Source of the DNA: Acidobacteriota bacterium
Lineage (GTDB): Bacteria; Acidobacteriota; Aminicenantia; Aminicenantales; Saccharicenantaceae
Assembly: GCA_039683095.1 (NCBI GenBank)
Contig: JBDKSB010000003.1
Span: 111,409 to 175,408, forward strand
Length of the DNA stretch: 64,000 nt
Direction: 5' to 3'
Below are positions 36,557 through 45,711 of this stretch, in pieces. Every line of letters begins with the position of its first letter. Within the stretch, counting starts at the first letter, position 1. The notes beneath the pieces were generated by a model. It was given only the letters and a program-made list of their open reading frames with translations. It made no database searches and had not been told where the DNA came from. The translations under genes were made by a program, and so were the position numbers.

Positions 36557-38149
36557 ATGTCCCGTCAGATACTGCTCGGTGACGAAGCCGTGGCCTTGGG
36601 GGCAGTCCACGCCGGCCTATCGGCCGCCTATTCCTATCCCGGGACCCCCGCCTCAGAGATCATGGAATATCTCGTGCGCCTGTCCGCCGAATCGAGGGCC
36701 TTCGCGGCCGTCTGGTCGGTCAACGAGAAGGTCGCCTACGAGGAGGCCCTCGGCGCTTCGTTCGCCGGCAAGCGGGCCATGGTCTCGTTCAAGCACGTCG
36801 GCCTCAACGTGGCGGCCGATCCGTTCATGAACTCGGCCATCACCGGCGCCAACGGCGGCTTGCTCGCCGTCAGCGCCGACGATCCCGGCATGCACAGCTC
36901 CCAGAACGAGCAGGACAGCCGCTTCTACGTCCAATTCGCCCAGATCCCCGGCTTCGAGCCCTCGGACCACCAGGAAGCCTACGACATGGCCCGCGAGGCC
37001 TTCGATCTGTCCGAGAAGTTCGGCCTGCCCGTCCTCATGCGCCTGGTCACGCGGCTGTCGCACAGCCGTTCGGCCGTGGAGACGCGCGAGGCCCGGCCGC
37101 AGAACGAGCTGAAGAAGGGGACGGGGAAGGACTGGATCCTGCTCCCGGGGAACGCCCGGGGACGCTTCAGCCAGCTGCTCGACCGCCAGGCCGAGATGGT
37201 CCGCTGCTCCGAGGAGTCGCGGTTCAACCGGCTCGAGCTCAACGCCGGGGACCGCTCCTTCGGCGTCATCGCCTCGGGCATCGCCTACAACTATTTCCGC
37301 GAGGCCGTGGCCGGGGACGCCGCCCCGCCCTCCTTCCTCAAGATCTCGACCTACCCGCTGCCGGAGAGCCTTGTCCGCCGGCTCGTCGCCCACGTGGACA
37401 AGGTCCTGGTCCTCGAGGACGGCTATCCCTTCATAGAGCGGCAGGTCAGGGGCCTGTTCGGGGTGCCGGGCAAGACGGTCCTGGGCCGGGCGAGCGGCGA
37501 CGTGCCGGCGTCGGGCGAGCTGACGCCGGACATCGTCCGCCGGGCCCTCGGTCTCGGCCCGCTGCCGGCGCTCCCGGTGAGCGGGCTGCCGCTGGCCAAC
37601 CGGCCGCCCCAGCTCTGCGCCGGCTGCCCCCACGCCGACACGTTCAAGGCGCTGAACAAGGCCCTCGAGGGCCGCGCCGGGGCGAGCGTTTTCGGCGACA
37701 TCGGCTGCTACACGCTGGGGGCCCTGCCGCCCTTCAACGCCATCAACAGCTGCGTCTGCATGGGCGCGAGCATCAGCATGGCCCGGGGCGCCTCCGACGC
37801 CGGCCTCCATCCGGCCGTCTCGGTCATCGGCGACTCGACCTTCGCCCACTCGGGCATCACGCCCCTGCTGGGCGCGGCCCGGGCGGACGCCGACATGACC
37901 GTCATCATCCTCGACAACGCCACGACGGCCATGACCGGCGGCCAGCCCACCTACGGCTCGGGCCAGCCCCTGCTCCGCCTGATCGAGGGGCTCGGCGTCC
38001 CGAAGGAGCACATCCGGACGATAGAGCCGCTGCCGAAGAACCACGAGACGAACGTCCGGATCATCCGGGACGAGATCGAGCACCGCGGCCTGTCCGTCAT
38101 CGTCGCCGTCCGCGAGTGCATCCAGGAACAGCGGAAGAAGAGGAGCTAG
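36557..38149 (+). CDS. iorA: Indolepyruvate ferredoxin oxidoreductase alpha subunit, short form
   Basis: 530 residues. The N-terminal pyruvate-oxidoreductase-like domain (YSYPGTPASEIMEYL, NEKVAYEEALGASFAGKRAM) and the C-terminal TPP-binding domain (CAGCPHAD, FGDIGCYTLG, IGDSTFAHSGITPL, LDNATTAMTGGQPT) are complete. The enzyme oxidatively decarboxylates aryl pyruvates to aryl-acetyl-CoA, reducing ferredoxin. Usual IorA proteins are about 600-650 residues, with a C-terminal ferredoxin domain of two [4Fe-4S] clusters; here the protein stops at VAVRECIQEQRKKRS and that domain is absent. iorB begins four bases later. Confidence 0.93.
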   Translation: MSRQILLGDEAVALGAVHAGLSAAYSYPGTPASEIMEYLVRLSAESRAFAAVWSVNEKVAYEEALGASFAGKRAMVSFKHVGLNVAADPFMNSAITGANGGLLAVSADDPGMHSSQNEQDSRFYVQFAQIPGFEPSDHQEAYDMAREAFDLSEKFGLPVLMRLVTRLSHSRSAVETREARPQNELKKGTGKDWILLPGNARGRFSQLLDRQAEMVRCSEESRFNRLELNAGDRSFGVIASGIAYNYFREAVAGDAAPPSFLKISTYPLPESLVRRLVAHVDKVLVLEDGYPFIERQVRGLFGVPGKTVLGRASGDVPASGELTPDIVRRALGLGPLPALPVSGLPLANRPPQLCAGCPHADTFKALNKALEGRAGASVFGDIGCYTLGALPPFNAINSCVCMGASISMARGASDAGLHPAVSVIGDSTFAHSGITPLLGAARADADMTVIILDNATTAMTGGQPTYGSGQPLLRLIEGLGVPKEHIRTIEPLPKNHETNVRIIRDEIEHRGLSVIVAVRECIQEQRKKRS

Positions 38150-38152
38150 GTC

Positions 38153-38731
38153 ATGAAACAGGACATCATCCTCGCGGGCGTCGGCGGGCAGGGCATCCTG
38201 TCGATCGCCTACGTCATCGACAACGCCGCCCTGGCCGACGGCCTGACCTTCAAGCAGGCCGAGGTCCACGGCATGGCCCAGCGCGGCGGCGCCGTCCAGT
38301 CGCACCTGCGCCTGGCGGACGGGACGATCTGGAGCGACCTCATCCCCAAGGGCCAGGCCGACCTGATCCTCAGCGTCGAGCCGCTCGAGGCCCTGCGCTA
38401 CATGGACTACCTCAGGCCGGACGGCACGGTGGTCACCAGTTCGACCCCCTTCAAGAACATCCCCGACTACCCCGATGTCGCCCAGGTTTTGGAGGCCGTC
38501 CGCAAGGCCCCCCGGAGCGTCGTCGTCGACGCGGAGAAGCTGGCCAAGGAAGCCGGGACGGTCAAGGCCCAGAACATCGTTCTCCTGGGCGCGGCCGCGC
38601 CGGTCCTGATCCTCAAGGAAGCGAGCCTGCGGGCCACGATCGACCAACTCTTCCGGGGCAGGGGGTTGCCCATCCTCGAGGCCAACCTCAAGGCCTTCGA
38701 TCTCGGCAGGAAAGCCGCCCTCGGCCAATGA
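38153..38731 (+). CDS. iorB: Indolepyruvate ferredoxin oxidoreductase beta subunit
   Basis: 192 residues. The gamma-type pyruvate:ferredoxin oxidoreductase domain with ILAGVGGQGILSIA at the N-terminus and EVHGMAQRGGAVQSHLR, both diagnostic of IorB. It forms a complex with IorA and supplies part of the CoA site. Stop overlaps the start of the acyl-CoA synthetase gene (ATGA). Confidence 0.95.
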   Translation: MKQDIILAGVGGQGILSIAYVIDNAALADGLTFKQAEVHGMAQRGGAVQSHLRLADGTIWSDLIPKGQADLILSVEPLEALRYMDYLRPDGTVVTSSTPFKNIPDYPDVAQVLEAVRKAPRSVVVDAEKLAKEAGTVKAQNIVLLGAAAPVLILKEASLRATIDQLFRGRGLPILEANLKAFDLGRKAALGQ

Positions 38732-41028
38732 GCGCGGCCTGGACCAGGACCATCCGCGTCCTCGAACGCGCGGAGAAGGACGGCCGGAATTTCCTGCTGG
38801 AGCCCGAGGTCTACGAGATCCTGAAGGATGCGGGCATCGCCACGCCCCGCCACGTCTTCGTCGCGCCCGGCCAGGCGCCGGCGCGGGAAGCGCTGCGGGC
38901 CCTGGGCACGCCCGAGGTGGTTATCAAGGTCGTCTCGCCGCTCGTCATCCACAAGTCCGACGTCGGCGGCGTGGCCATCGTCCGGGCGACGCCGGCCGCC
39001 GTCAAGGAAGGCTGCGCGGCCATGCTCCGGACCGTCGTCGCCCGCAGCCGGGCCGCGGACCGGAAGGCCGTCCGGGCCTCCATCCGCGGCTTCCTGGTCG
39101 TCGAGAAGGTCGCCTTCGACGATGTCGGGTTCGGCTCGGAGATCCTCTTCGGCCTGCGCAACTCCCAGGATTTCGGGGCCGTGCTGACCGTCGGCTCGGG
39201 CGGCCTCGACGTCGAGTACATGAACGCCCGGCTCAAGGAAGGCCGCGCGGTCGCCATCGCCTCGGCCCATCTGCTGGACGAGGCCGGGGCCTGGCCGCTC
39301 CTCGAGCCGCTGGCCTTCGCCGGCAAGCTGGCGGCCGAGTTCCGGGGCCGGAAGCCGCTCGTCGCGCCCAAGGTCCTGGTCGAGGCCCTGCTTCGCTTCC
39401 GCGGCCTGGCCGCCGCTTTTTCGGCCTTCTCCGGGTCGACGCCGTTCGTGCTGGAGGAGGCCGAGGTCAACCCATTCGTCGTCCGCCGGGGCCGGCTCGT
39501 GCCGCTCGACGGCGTCTGCCGCTTCTCCCGGAACAAGGCCAGGCCCTCGGCCCGGCCGGTCGAGGCCGTGGGCCGACTGCTCCGGCCGGAGACGATCGGC
39601 ATCATCGGCGTCTCGGAGAAGATGAACATCGGCCACGTCATCCTCAACAACGTCCTCAAGGGCGGCTTCCCGGCCGGAAAGGTGACCGTGGTAAAACCGG
39701 GGCTGGACGCGATCGAGGGCTGCCGCTGCGTTCCCTCCATCGAGGCCATGCCGGAGACGGTCGACCTGTTCGTCCTGACCCTGGGCGCCGACCAGTGTTA
39801 CGACGTGATGAGGGACCTGGTCGATCACGGCAAGGCCCGCTCGGTCATCCTCATCGCCGGAGGCATGGGCGAAAAGGAGGGCGGGGCCTCGATCGAGGAC
39901 CGCATCCGCGGTCTCCTGGCCGAGGGCCGCGCCGGCGGCCGGGTCACGCCGGTCGTCAACGGCGGCAACTGCCTGGGCGTCGTCTCCAAGCCCGGGCTGT
40001 ACGACACCCTGTTCATCCCCGATTACAAGCTGCCCCGCCCGAAGAGCGCCGGCTCGGCCTCGGCCATGATCAGCCAGAGCGGGGCCTTCATGATCTGCCG
40101 CATGAGCAAGCTGCCGTCCATCGAGCCCCTCTACTCGGTCTCCCTGGGCAACCAGCTCGACCTGACGGCCTCCGACTATCTTAACTATCTCAAGGACGAT
40201 CCGGCGGTCCGGACCTTCAGCGTCTACATGGAGGGCTTCAAGCCCGGCGACGGACTGGCCTTCGCCCGGGCCGTCCGCGATATCACCGCGTCCGGCCGGA
40301 CGGTCCTGGTCTACAAGGCGGGGCGGAGCCCCGAGGGGCGGTCGGCGACCTCGAGCCACACCGCTTCCGTGGCCGGGGATTACGGCGTCTTCAAGGCGCT
40401 CTGCGAGCAGGCCGGGGCCATCGTGGCCGGGAGCCTGTTCGAGTTCGAGAGCTTCATGAAGGGCCTGGCCTGGCTCGAGGGACGGCCGGTCCGGGGCCGG
40501 CGGGTCGGCCTGGCCAGCAACGCCGGGTTCGAATGCGTCATGATGGCCGACAACCTCAAGGACGGCGCGGGCCTCGATTTGGCCGCCTTCGCCCCGGAGA
40601 CGAAGGCGCGCATCCTGGAGAGCCTGCGCCCGCTCGGCATCGACAAGCTCCTCGACATCCACAATCCGCTCGACGTCACCCCGGTCGCGGACGAGGCCGC
40701 GTTCATGAACAGCGTGCAGGCCGTCGTCGAGGACCCCGGCGTCGATTGCGCGGTCATCTCCAACGTGCCGCTGACCAAGGCCCTGCAGACCCTGCCGGCC
40801 GGGGAGGGGCACGGCGAGGACATGGCCCGGCCGGGGGGATTCGCGGCCCGGACGATCGAGCTCTTCCGGGCCACGGACAAGCCCGTGGTCGTCAACATCG
40901 ACGCGGGACCGCTCTACGATCCGCTGGCCGCCCGTCTCGAGAAGGCCGGGATCCCGGTCTTCCGGCGGGCCGACGAAGCGCTGCGCTTCCTCAGGACGTA
41001 TATCGACCGCATGTCCCCGAAAAAATAG
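38728..41028 (+). CDS. ADP-forming acyl-CoA synthetase, fused beta-alpha chain
   Basis: 766 residues. The N-terminal ATP-grasp domain (beta; about 1-265, with VIKVVSPLVIHKSDVGGV split here as VIKVVSPL and IHKSDVGG) is followed by a CoA-binding Rossmann domain (PETIGIIGVSEKMNIGHVILNN) and a ligase domain with the candidate phosphohistidine in SSHTASVAG. The enzyme turns acyl-CoA + ADP + Pi into acid + CoA + ATP. Placed third in an operon with iorAB, it would conserve energy from aryl-acetyl-CoA made by IorAB. Acyl specificity is inferred from context. Confidence 0.88.
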   Translation: MSAAWTRTIRVLERAEKDGRNFLLEPEVYEILKDAGIATPRHVFVAPGQAPAREALRALGTPEVVIKVVSPLVIHKSDVGGVAIVRATPAAVKEGCAAMLRTVVARSRAADRKAVRASIRGFLVVEKVAFDDVGFGSEILFGLRNSQDFGAVLTVGSGGLDVEYMNARLKEGRAVAIASAHLLDEAGAWPLLEPLAFAGKLAAEFRGRKPLVAPKVLVEALLRFRGLAAAFSAFSGSTPFVLEEAEVNPFVVRRGRLVPLDGVCRFSRNKARPSARPVEAVGRLLRPETIGIIGVSEKMNIGHVILNNVLKGGFPAGKVTVVKPGLDAIEGCRCVPSIEAMPETVDLFVLTLGADQCYDVMRDLVDHGKARSVILIAGGMGEKEGGASIEDRIRGLLAEGRAGGRVTPVVNGGNCLGVVSKPGLYDTLFIPDYKLPRPKSAGSASAMISQSGAFMICRMSKLPSIEPLYSVSLGNQLDLTASDYLNYLKDDPAVRTFSVYMEGFKPGDGLAFARAVRDITASGRTVLVYKAGRSPEGRSATSSHTASVAGDYGVFKALCEQAGAIVAGSLFEFESFMKGLAWLEGRPVRGRRVGLASNAGFECVMMADNLKDGAGLDLAAFAPETKARILESLRPLGIDKLLDIHNPLDVTPVADEAAFMNSVQAVVEDPGVDCAVISNVPLTKALQTLPAGEGHGEDMARPGGFAARTIELFRATDKPVVVNIDAGPLYDPLAARLEKAGIPVFRRADEALRFLRTYIDRMSPKK

Positions 41029-41089
41029 GCCCGGAAACCGCCCGGCTCCGGGAGGGACGCCTCCCCGCGGGGACGGTCCCCGGGAGCGA

Positions 41090-42424
41090 TCAGCGCAGCC
41101 GGGTCTGGAACCGGTGGGGGAAATTGTACGGGTTCGTCGTCGTGATCGGGCCCGTGTGGCAGACGTTGCACGCGGTCGGCTGCGTGCCGCCATGGGCGCT
41201 CACGACGCCGTTCAGTCCGCCGCCCTTGGAACTGTCGTGGCAGACCCTGCAGCTGCCGATCGCCAGGGCCTTGTTCTGGTACTGGAGGGCCTGGTAGTTG
41301 TCCGGGTCCTTGGTCGACGGCACCTGGGCGTGGGCCGGGCCGTGGCAAGCCGGGCAGGACAGGCCGCCGTGGCCGACGCCGTCGCGATAGAGCGCCGTCC
41401 CCGTATCGACCTCGGCCACGAAGGTGTGGCAATCGACGCACTTCGGTTCGGTCGCCCAGGGCACCCGGCCGCCGGCGATCGTGCCGGCCAGCCCGGTCAG
41501 CGAGCCGTGGCAGTTCGTGCACTCGCCGTCGCTGGCCGTATGGGCCTTGCTCCGGTTGCCCAGGGTCGTCGACCCGGGATGGCAGTCGTAGCAGGCGATC
41601 GTCTGGTTGTAATGGACGATGTGGATGGCGTAGGACAGCGTCTCCGAGGCCGCCGTCGAGCCCGTCCGGCCCAGGGCCAGGCTGTCATGGCAGGAGGCGC
41701 AGAGCACGGGGGCGGCGTCATCGACGAAGGTCGTCTCCTCGTTGTCGTCGTGCTCCTGGAGGACCGACCCGATCTCGGTGTCGTCGACCGTCTGGCCGTG
41801 GCACTTGGCGCAGTTCATCTCGTCGGAGGTCTCGACGGTGGCCCGCGTCCGGGCCAGCTCGGCGCCCGTGGACGAGTTCTTCACGACGACCTCGGCGACC
41901 TGGTAAGCGTCCCACGTCAGCGAGTCGTTGAGGGGCACGACCGGGATGCCGTCGGCCTGGAAATGCGCGTCCTTGACCAGCATCGTGCCGGTCAGGCCGT
42001 TATGGACGTCCGGATCGACGAAGTTGAGCCCGGTGTTCGGAGACAGCTCGGCGCCGAAGAGGACGACCGAGTTGTCCCAGAACTTGGAGAAGTCCCGGAC
42101 GGTGTCGGTCGTCGACTTGCCGTAGGAGTAGGAGTTGCCGACGATGCTGTACTCCACCGTGACGCCGGTCGTCACGATCTGGGGCGGGTCGCCCCGCTTG
42201 ATGACCTGGGCGCGGAGGGTGTTGTAGGGCACGGAGAGGACCCCGGCATCGTAGGTCGAATTGAGGAAATGCATGCCCTCAGTGCTCCAGGCCAGGACGA
42301 TATAGTCCATCGAGGCGGCCGGGATCTCGACCGCCGTGGTCGTTTTCTTGGCTGAGCAGCAGCCCAGAACGGCGGACAGAGCCAGGATGAACAGGGCGGG
42401 GACGATCCGTCGGCGTTCAGGCAT
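41090..42424 (-). CDS. Octaheme c-type cytochrome lipoprotein
   Basis: 444 residues. Signal with lipobox VLGC near residue 22. An N-terminal beta domain of about 180 residues precedes eight CxxCH heme sites: CAKCH, CASCH, CYDCH, CTNCH, CVDCH, CPACH, CRVCH and CNVCH, spread from about residue 205 to 430. Extra histidines between them can serve as distal ligands. It is likely anchored in a membrane facing the periplasm or the outside and carries electrons; the partners are not known. The nearest neighbours share no operon with it. Confidence 0.9.
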   Translation of the reverse strand: MPERRRIVPALFILALSAVLGCCSAKKTTTAVEIPAASMDYIVLAWSTEGMHFLNSTYDAGVLSVPYNTLRAQVIKRGDPPQIVTTGVTVEYSIVGNSYSYGKSTTDTVRDFSKFWDNSVVLFGAELSPNTGLNFVDPDVHNGLTGTMLVKDAHFQADGIPVVPLNDSLTWDAYQVAEVVVKNSSTGAELARTRATVETSDEMNCAKCHGQTVDDTEIGSVLQEHDDNEETTFVDDAAPVLCASCHDSLALGRTGSTAASETLSYAIHIVHYNQTIACYDCHPGSTTLGNRSKAHTASDGECTNCHGSLTGLAGTIAGGRVPWATEPKCVDCHTFVAEVDTGTALYRDGVGHGGLSCPACHGPAHAQVPSTKDPDNYQALQYQNKALAIGSCRVCHDSSKGGGLNGVVSAHGGTQPTACNVCHTGPITTTNPYNFPHRFQTRLR

Positions 42425-42498
42425 GCATCTCTCCTTTCGGGATATTATTCACGGAATCCTGCCAATTTGCAAACGCCGGATGCGGCCGGTCCGTTTCC

Positions 42499-42527
42499 TT
42501 GTCACCCCGAAGACGGCATGATACAAT
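42499..42527 (+). promoter_or_regulatory. Promoter with -10 almost abutting the start codon
   Basis: TTGTCA (42499-42504), 17-base spacer, TACAAT (42522-42527); the ATG is 8 bases downstream, so the transcript is probably leaderless. Confidence 0.6.
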
Positions 42528-42535
42528 CGGCGCGG

Positions 42536-43459
42536 ATGAAGAAGGCCGCCGTTCTCGCCGCCGTCCTGGCCTGTTTCGTAGGAGGGCCCTCCCTGATGAG
42601 CCGACCGCAAAAACCGGATCCCGGACCCCTGGCCTCGTTCATCCCGCGGACGGCCGGGCCCTGGCTGTCGGAGGCCGACCAGGTCTTCGACGCGGCTTCG
42701 ATATTCAGCTACATCGACGGCGCCGGCGAAGTCTACCGGTCCTACAACATGAAGCTCCTGGTGGCCCGCCGCTTCCACAAGGACGGCAAGCCGGACCTCG
42801 TCGTGGACGCCTTCGACATGGGTTCGCCGGCGGACGCTTTCGGCGTCTTCACCCACGACCTCGACGGCGAGGACGCCGGCATCGGGCAGGGGTCGAACTA
42901 CAAGGCCGGCCTGCTGTCGTTCTGGAAGGACCGCTACTTCCTCTCGGTCTACGCGGAGGAGGAAACTCCGGAGACGAAGGCCCTCGTCCTCGGCCTGGGC
43001 CGGGCCGTCGCCGCGGCCATCCCGGGCGAGGGGAAAAAGCCGGAGCTCCTGGACCTCCTGCCGCCGGCCGGGCTGGAGGCCGGGAAGGTCCGGTATTTCC
43101 GGAGCTTTTCCATCCTGAACTATCATCATTTCGTGGCCGACGCCGATATCCTGAGGCTCGATCAGGCGGAGGACGCGGTCCTGGCGCCCTACGAGGGCGG
43201 CGGCGGACAGAGCGACCTCTTGATAGTCCGTTATGGCCAGGAAGCGAAGGCCGGGCTCGCGGCAGGCTCCTTCCGCGAGGCTTGTCTCCCGAACTCGAAG
43301 GGGAAGGCGCAGCGGATGAAGAACGGCCGCTGGACCGCCTGCCGGGCCCTGGCCCGGTACGTCGCGGTCGTTTTCGACGCGGCCTCGGCCAAAGAGGCGG
43401 AGACCAGGCTGGACGCCGTCAGCCGCCTGGCGACCGGGCCGCGCCCCGGCTGGAAATAG
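42536..43459 (+). CDS. Exported DUF6599-like protein
   Basis: 307 residues. Signal-like N-terminus (MKKAAVLAAVLACFVGG). The body contains YIDGAGEVYRSYNMKLL, DLVVDAFDMGSPADAFGVF and later SFSILNYHHF, matching proteins annotated as DUF6599, found mainly in Acidobacteria and related groups. No enzyme motif seen. No Shine-Dalgarno is present before the ATG, in keeping with leaderless initiation. The Tat-signal gene follows after 32 bases. Confidence 0.7.
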   Translation: MKKAAVLAAVLACFVGGPSLMSRPQKPDPGPLASFIPRTAGPWLSEADQVFDAASIFSYIDGAGEVYRSYNMKLLVARRFHKDGKPDLVVDAFDMGSPADAFGVFTHDLDGEDAGIGQGSNYKAGLLSFWKDRYFLSVYAEEETPETKALVLGLGRAVAAAIPGEGKKPELLDLLPPAGLEAGKVRYFRSFSILNYHHFVADADILRLDQAEDAVLAPYEGGGGQSDLLIVRYGQEAKAGLAAGSFREACLPNSKGKAQRMKNGRWTACRALARYVAVVFDAASAKEAETRLDAVSRLATGPRPGWK

Positions 43460-43491
43460 GGACGCCCGGCGGAAGCGAAGGAGGGGACCAG

Positions 43492-44406
43492 TTGAAGAAA
43501 AGAACGATCACCCGACGCGATTTTCTCAAGGCGGCCGCCGCGGCGCCCCTGGCCGGGGCGGCGATCCCGGTCCTGCGCGGCGCGGCTTCCGCGGCCGCCG
43601 GGCCCGCGGCGACGTCGCCGGACGGAAAGGTCCGGGTCGTTCTCGTCCGCGACCCCAGCCCCCTCGGCCCGGGCGGCGCGCCGCCGGCCGAGGTCGTCCA
43701 GCGCATGCTTGACGACGGCGTTCGGGCCCTCCTCGGCGAAGCCGATGTCGTCAAGGCCTGGAAGACCCTGGTCAAGCCCGAAGACACGGTCGGCATCAAG
43801 ACCAACCGCTGGCGCTACATCCCGACGACGGCCGAGGTCGAGCAGGCCCTCAAGCGGCGCGTCCTGGACGCCGGCGTCGCCGAGGACCGCGTCGGGATCG
43901 ACGACCAGGGCGTCCTGCGGAATCCCGTTTTTCGGAACGCCACGGCTCTCGTCAACGCCCGGCCCATGCGCAGCCATCACTGGGCCGGCGTCGGCAGCCT
44001 GATCAAGAACTACATCATGTTCACGCCCCAGCCCTCGGCCTGGCACGACGACACCTGCGCCGACCTGGCCAAGATCTGGTTCCTGCCGGCCGTCAAGGGC
44101 AAGACCCGGCTCAACGTCCTGGTCATGTTCACGCCGCTCTTCCACGGCGTCGGTCCGCACCACTACGCTAGGGAATACACCTGGGAGTACAAGGGGCTCA
44201 TCCTCAGCCGGGACCCGGTGGCGGCCGACGCGACCGGGTTGCGCGTCATCCAGGCCAAGCGCCGCGAATTCTTCGGCGACGACCGGCCGCTGCAGATGAC
44301 CCCGCACCACATCCAGCTGGCCGACACCCGCCATCACCTGGGCGTGAGCGACCCGGCCCGGATCGAGCTGGTCAAGCTCGGCTGGGGCGAAGGGGCCCTG
44401 ATCTAG
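43492..44406 (+). CDS. Tat-exported DUF362-family protein
   Basis: 304 residues from a TTG start with AAGGAGGGG upstream. N-terminal twin-arginine signal TRRDFLKAAA followed by a hydrophobic stretch. The body carries the DUF362 pattern: VKPEDTVGIKTN, a NARPMRSHHWAGVGSLIKNYIMF block and LSRDPVAADATGLRVI. Twin-arginine export suggests a folded, perhaps cofactor-bearing protein; unlike some relatives it has no ferredoxin motif. Function unknown; probably cotranscribed with the preceding gene. Confidence 0.82.
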   Translation: MKKRTITRRDFLKAAAAAPLAGAAIPVLRGAASAAAGPAATSPDGKVRVVLVRDPSPLGPGGAPPAEVVQRMLDDGVRALLGEADVVKAWKTLVKPEDTVGIKTNRWRYIPTTAEVEQALKRRVLDAGVAEDRVGIDDQGVLRNPVFRNATALVNARPMRSHHWAGVGSLIKNYIMFTPQPSAWHDDTCADLAKIWFLPAVKGKTRLNVLVMFTPLFHGVGPHHYAREYTWEYKGLILSRDPVAADATGLRVIQAKRREFFGDDRPLQMTPHHIQLADTRHHLGVSDPARIELVKLGWGEGALI

Positions 44407-44465
44407 ATGCCCGCCGGCGAAAGCGGCCGCGGCGGAGCGGCGGGCGCGAAAGTGGAGGAGACCTG

Positions 44466-45707
44466 ATGGAGATCCTGCTGTTCGCGGCCGGCGTCATCTT
44501 CGGCGCCGTGGTCGTGCTCGTCGTCCATATGCTCCGGAAGAAGGACACCCGGGAGATCGCCCGGGCCCTGGTCAGCGAGACCGAAGGCGAAAAGATCAGG
44601 GACCTCGACCGCCTGCTGGGACAGGTCCGGGATAGCTTCGGGGCCCTGTCGCAGGACGCGCTCCAGTCCTGCACGACCCAGCTGCTCCAGCTGGCCCGGG
44701 AGAACCTGGACGGACGGGTCCACCTCGGCGAGAAGGACCTCGAGTCGAAGAAGCAACTCATCGACCAGAACTTGGCCGTCATGAAGGGCGACATCCACAA
44801 GATGCAGGAGCTGGTCTCGAAGTTCGAGACCGAGCGGGCCCGCCAGTACGGCCAGCTCGACAGCCAGCTGAAGACGGCGGCCCGGGAGACCTCGCGCCTC
44901 CAGGACACGGCCGATCACCTGCGCCAGGCCCTGGTCAGCACCAAGGCCCGGGGCCAGTGGGGCGAGCGCATGGCCGAGGACGTCCTGCGCCTGGCCGGGT
45001 TCGTCGAGGGCGTCAACTACATCCGGCAGAAGGTCCTGGACATGGCCGCCTCGCGGCCGGACTACACCTTCTGGCTGCCCCAGGGCCTGAAGGTCAACAT
45101 GGACGTCAAGTTCCCGCTCAACAGTTACCTGCGCTACCTCGAGGCCGACAACGACGCGGTCCGCGAGGGCCACAAGACCCAGTTCCTGCGCGACGTCCGG
45201 ACACGGATCAAGGAGGTCACGACCCGGGACTACATCAACCCGGAGGAGAAGACGCTGGATTACGTCCTGGTCTTCATCCCCAACGAGCAGGTCTACGCCT
45301 TCATCAACGAGAACGACCCGGAGATCATGGACGAGGCCCTGAAGAGCAAGGTCATCCTCTGCTCGCCGTTCACGCTCTTCGCTATCCTGGCCATCATCCG
45401 CCAGTCGCTCGACAACTTCAGCATGGAGAAGACGGCCGGCGAGATCCTCGGCCTGGTCAAGAACTTCAAGAAGGAATGGGAGAAGTTCACCGAGTCCATG
45501 GCCAAGATGGGGGAGAAGCTCGACGGGGCGCGCGAGGAGTACCGGCGGATGACGACGACGCGCCACGACAAGCTCGACAAGTCCATCCTGAAGATCGAGG
45601 ACCTGCAGCGGCTGAAGGGCCTCGAGGCCGCCGATGCGCCGGCCATCGAGGCCGAGGCCGGGACGGTCGAGCTCGAGGCGGGGGAGGCCAGCGAACCCGG
45701 GGATTAG
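44466..45707 (+). CDS. rmuC: DNA recombination protein RmuC homologue
   Basis: 413 residues. N-terminal membrane helix (LLFAAGVIFGAVVVLVVHM), a long coiled coil to about residue 150, then the RmuC nuclease-like domain with RGQWGERMAEDVLRLAGF and YTFWLPQGLKVNMDVKFPL, LVFIPNEQVYAF and ILCSPFTLFAILAII. RmuC limits inversions at short repeats in E. coli. GGAGGAG precedes the ATG. Acidic tail. Convergent with yggS. Confidence 0.93.
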   Translation: MEILLFAAGVIFGAVVVLVVHMLRKKDTREIARALVSETEGEKIRDLDRLLGQVRDSFGALSQDALQSCTTQLLQLARENLDGRVHLGEKDLESKKQLIDQNLAVMKGDIHKMQELVSKFETERARQYGQLDSQLKTAARETSRLQDTADHLRQALVSTKARGQWGERMAEDVLRLAGFVEGVNYIRQKVLDMAASRPDYTFWLPQGLKVNMDVKFPLNSYLRYLEADNDAVREGHKTQFLRDVRTRIKEVTTRDYINPEEKTLDYVLVFIPNEQVYAFINENDPEIMDEALKSKVILCSPFTLFAILAIIRQSLDNFSMEKTAGEILGLVKNFKKEWEKFTESMAKMGEKLDGAREEYRRMTTTRHDKLDKSILKIEDLQRLKGLEAADAPAIEAEAGTVELEAGEASEPGD

Positions 45708-45711
45708 CGGG

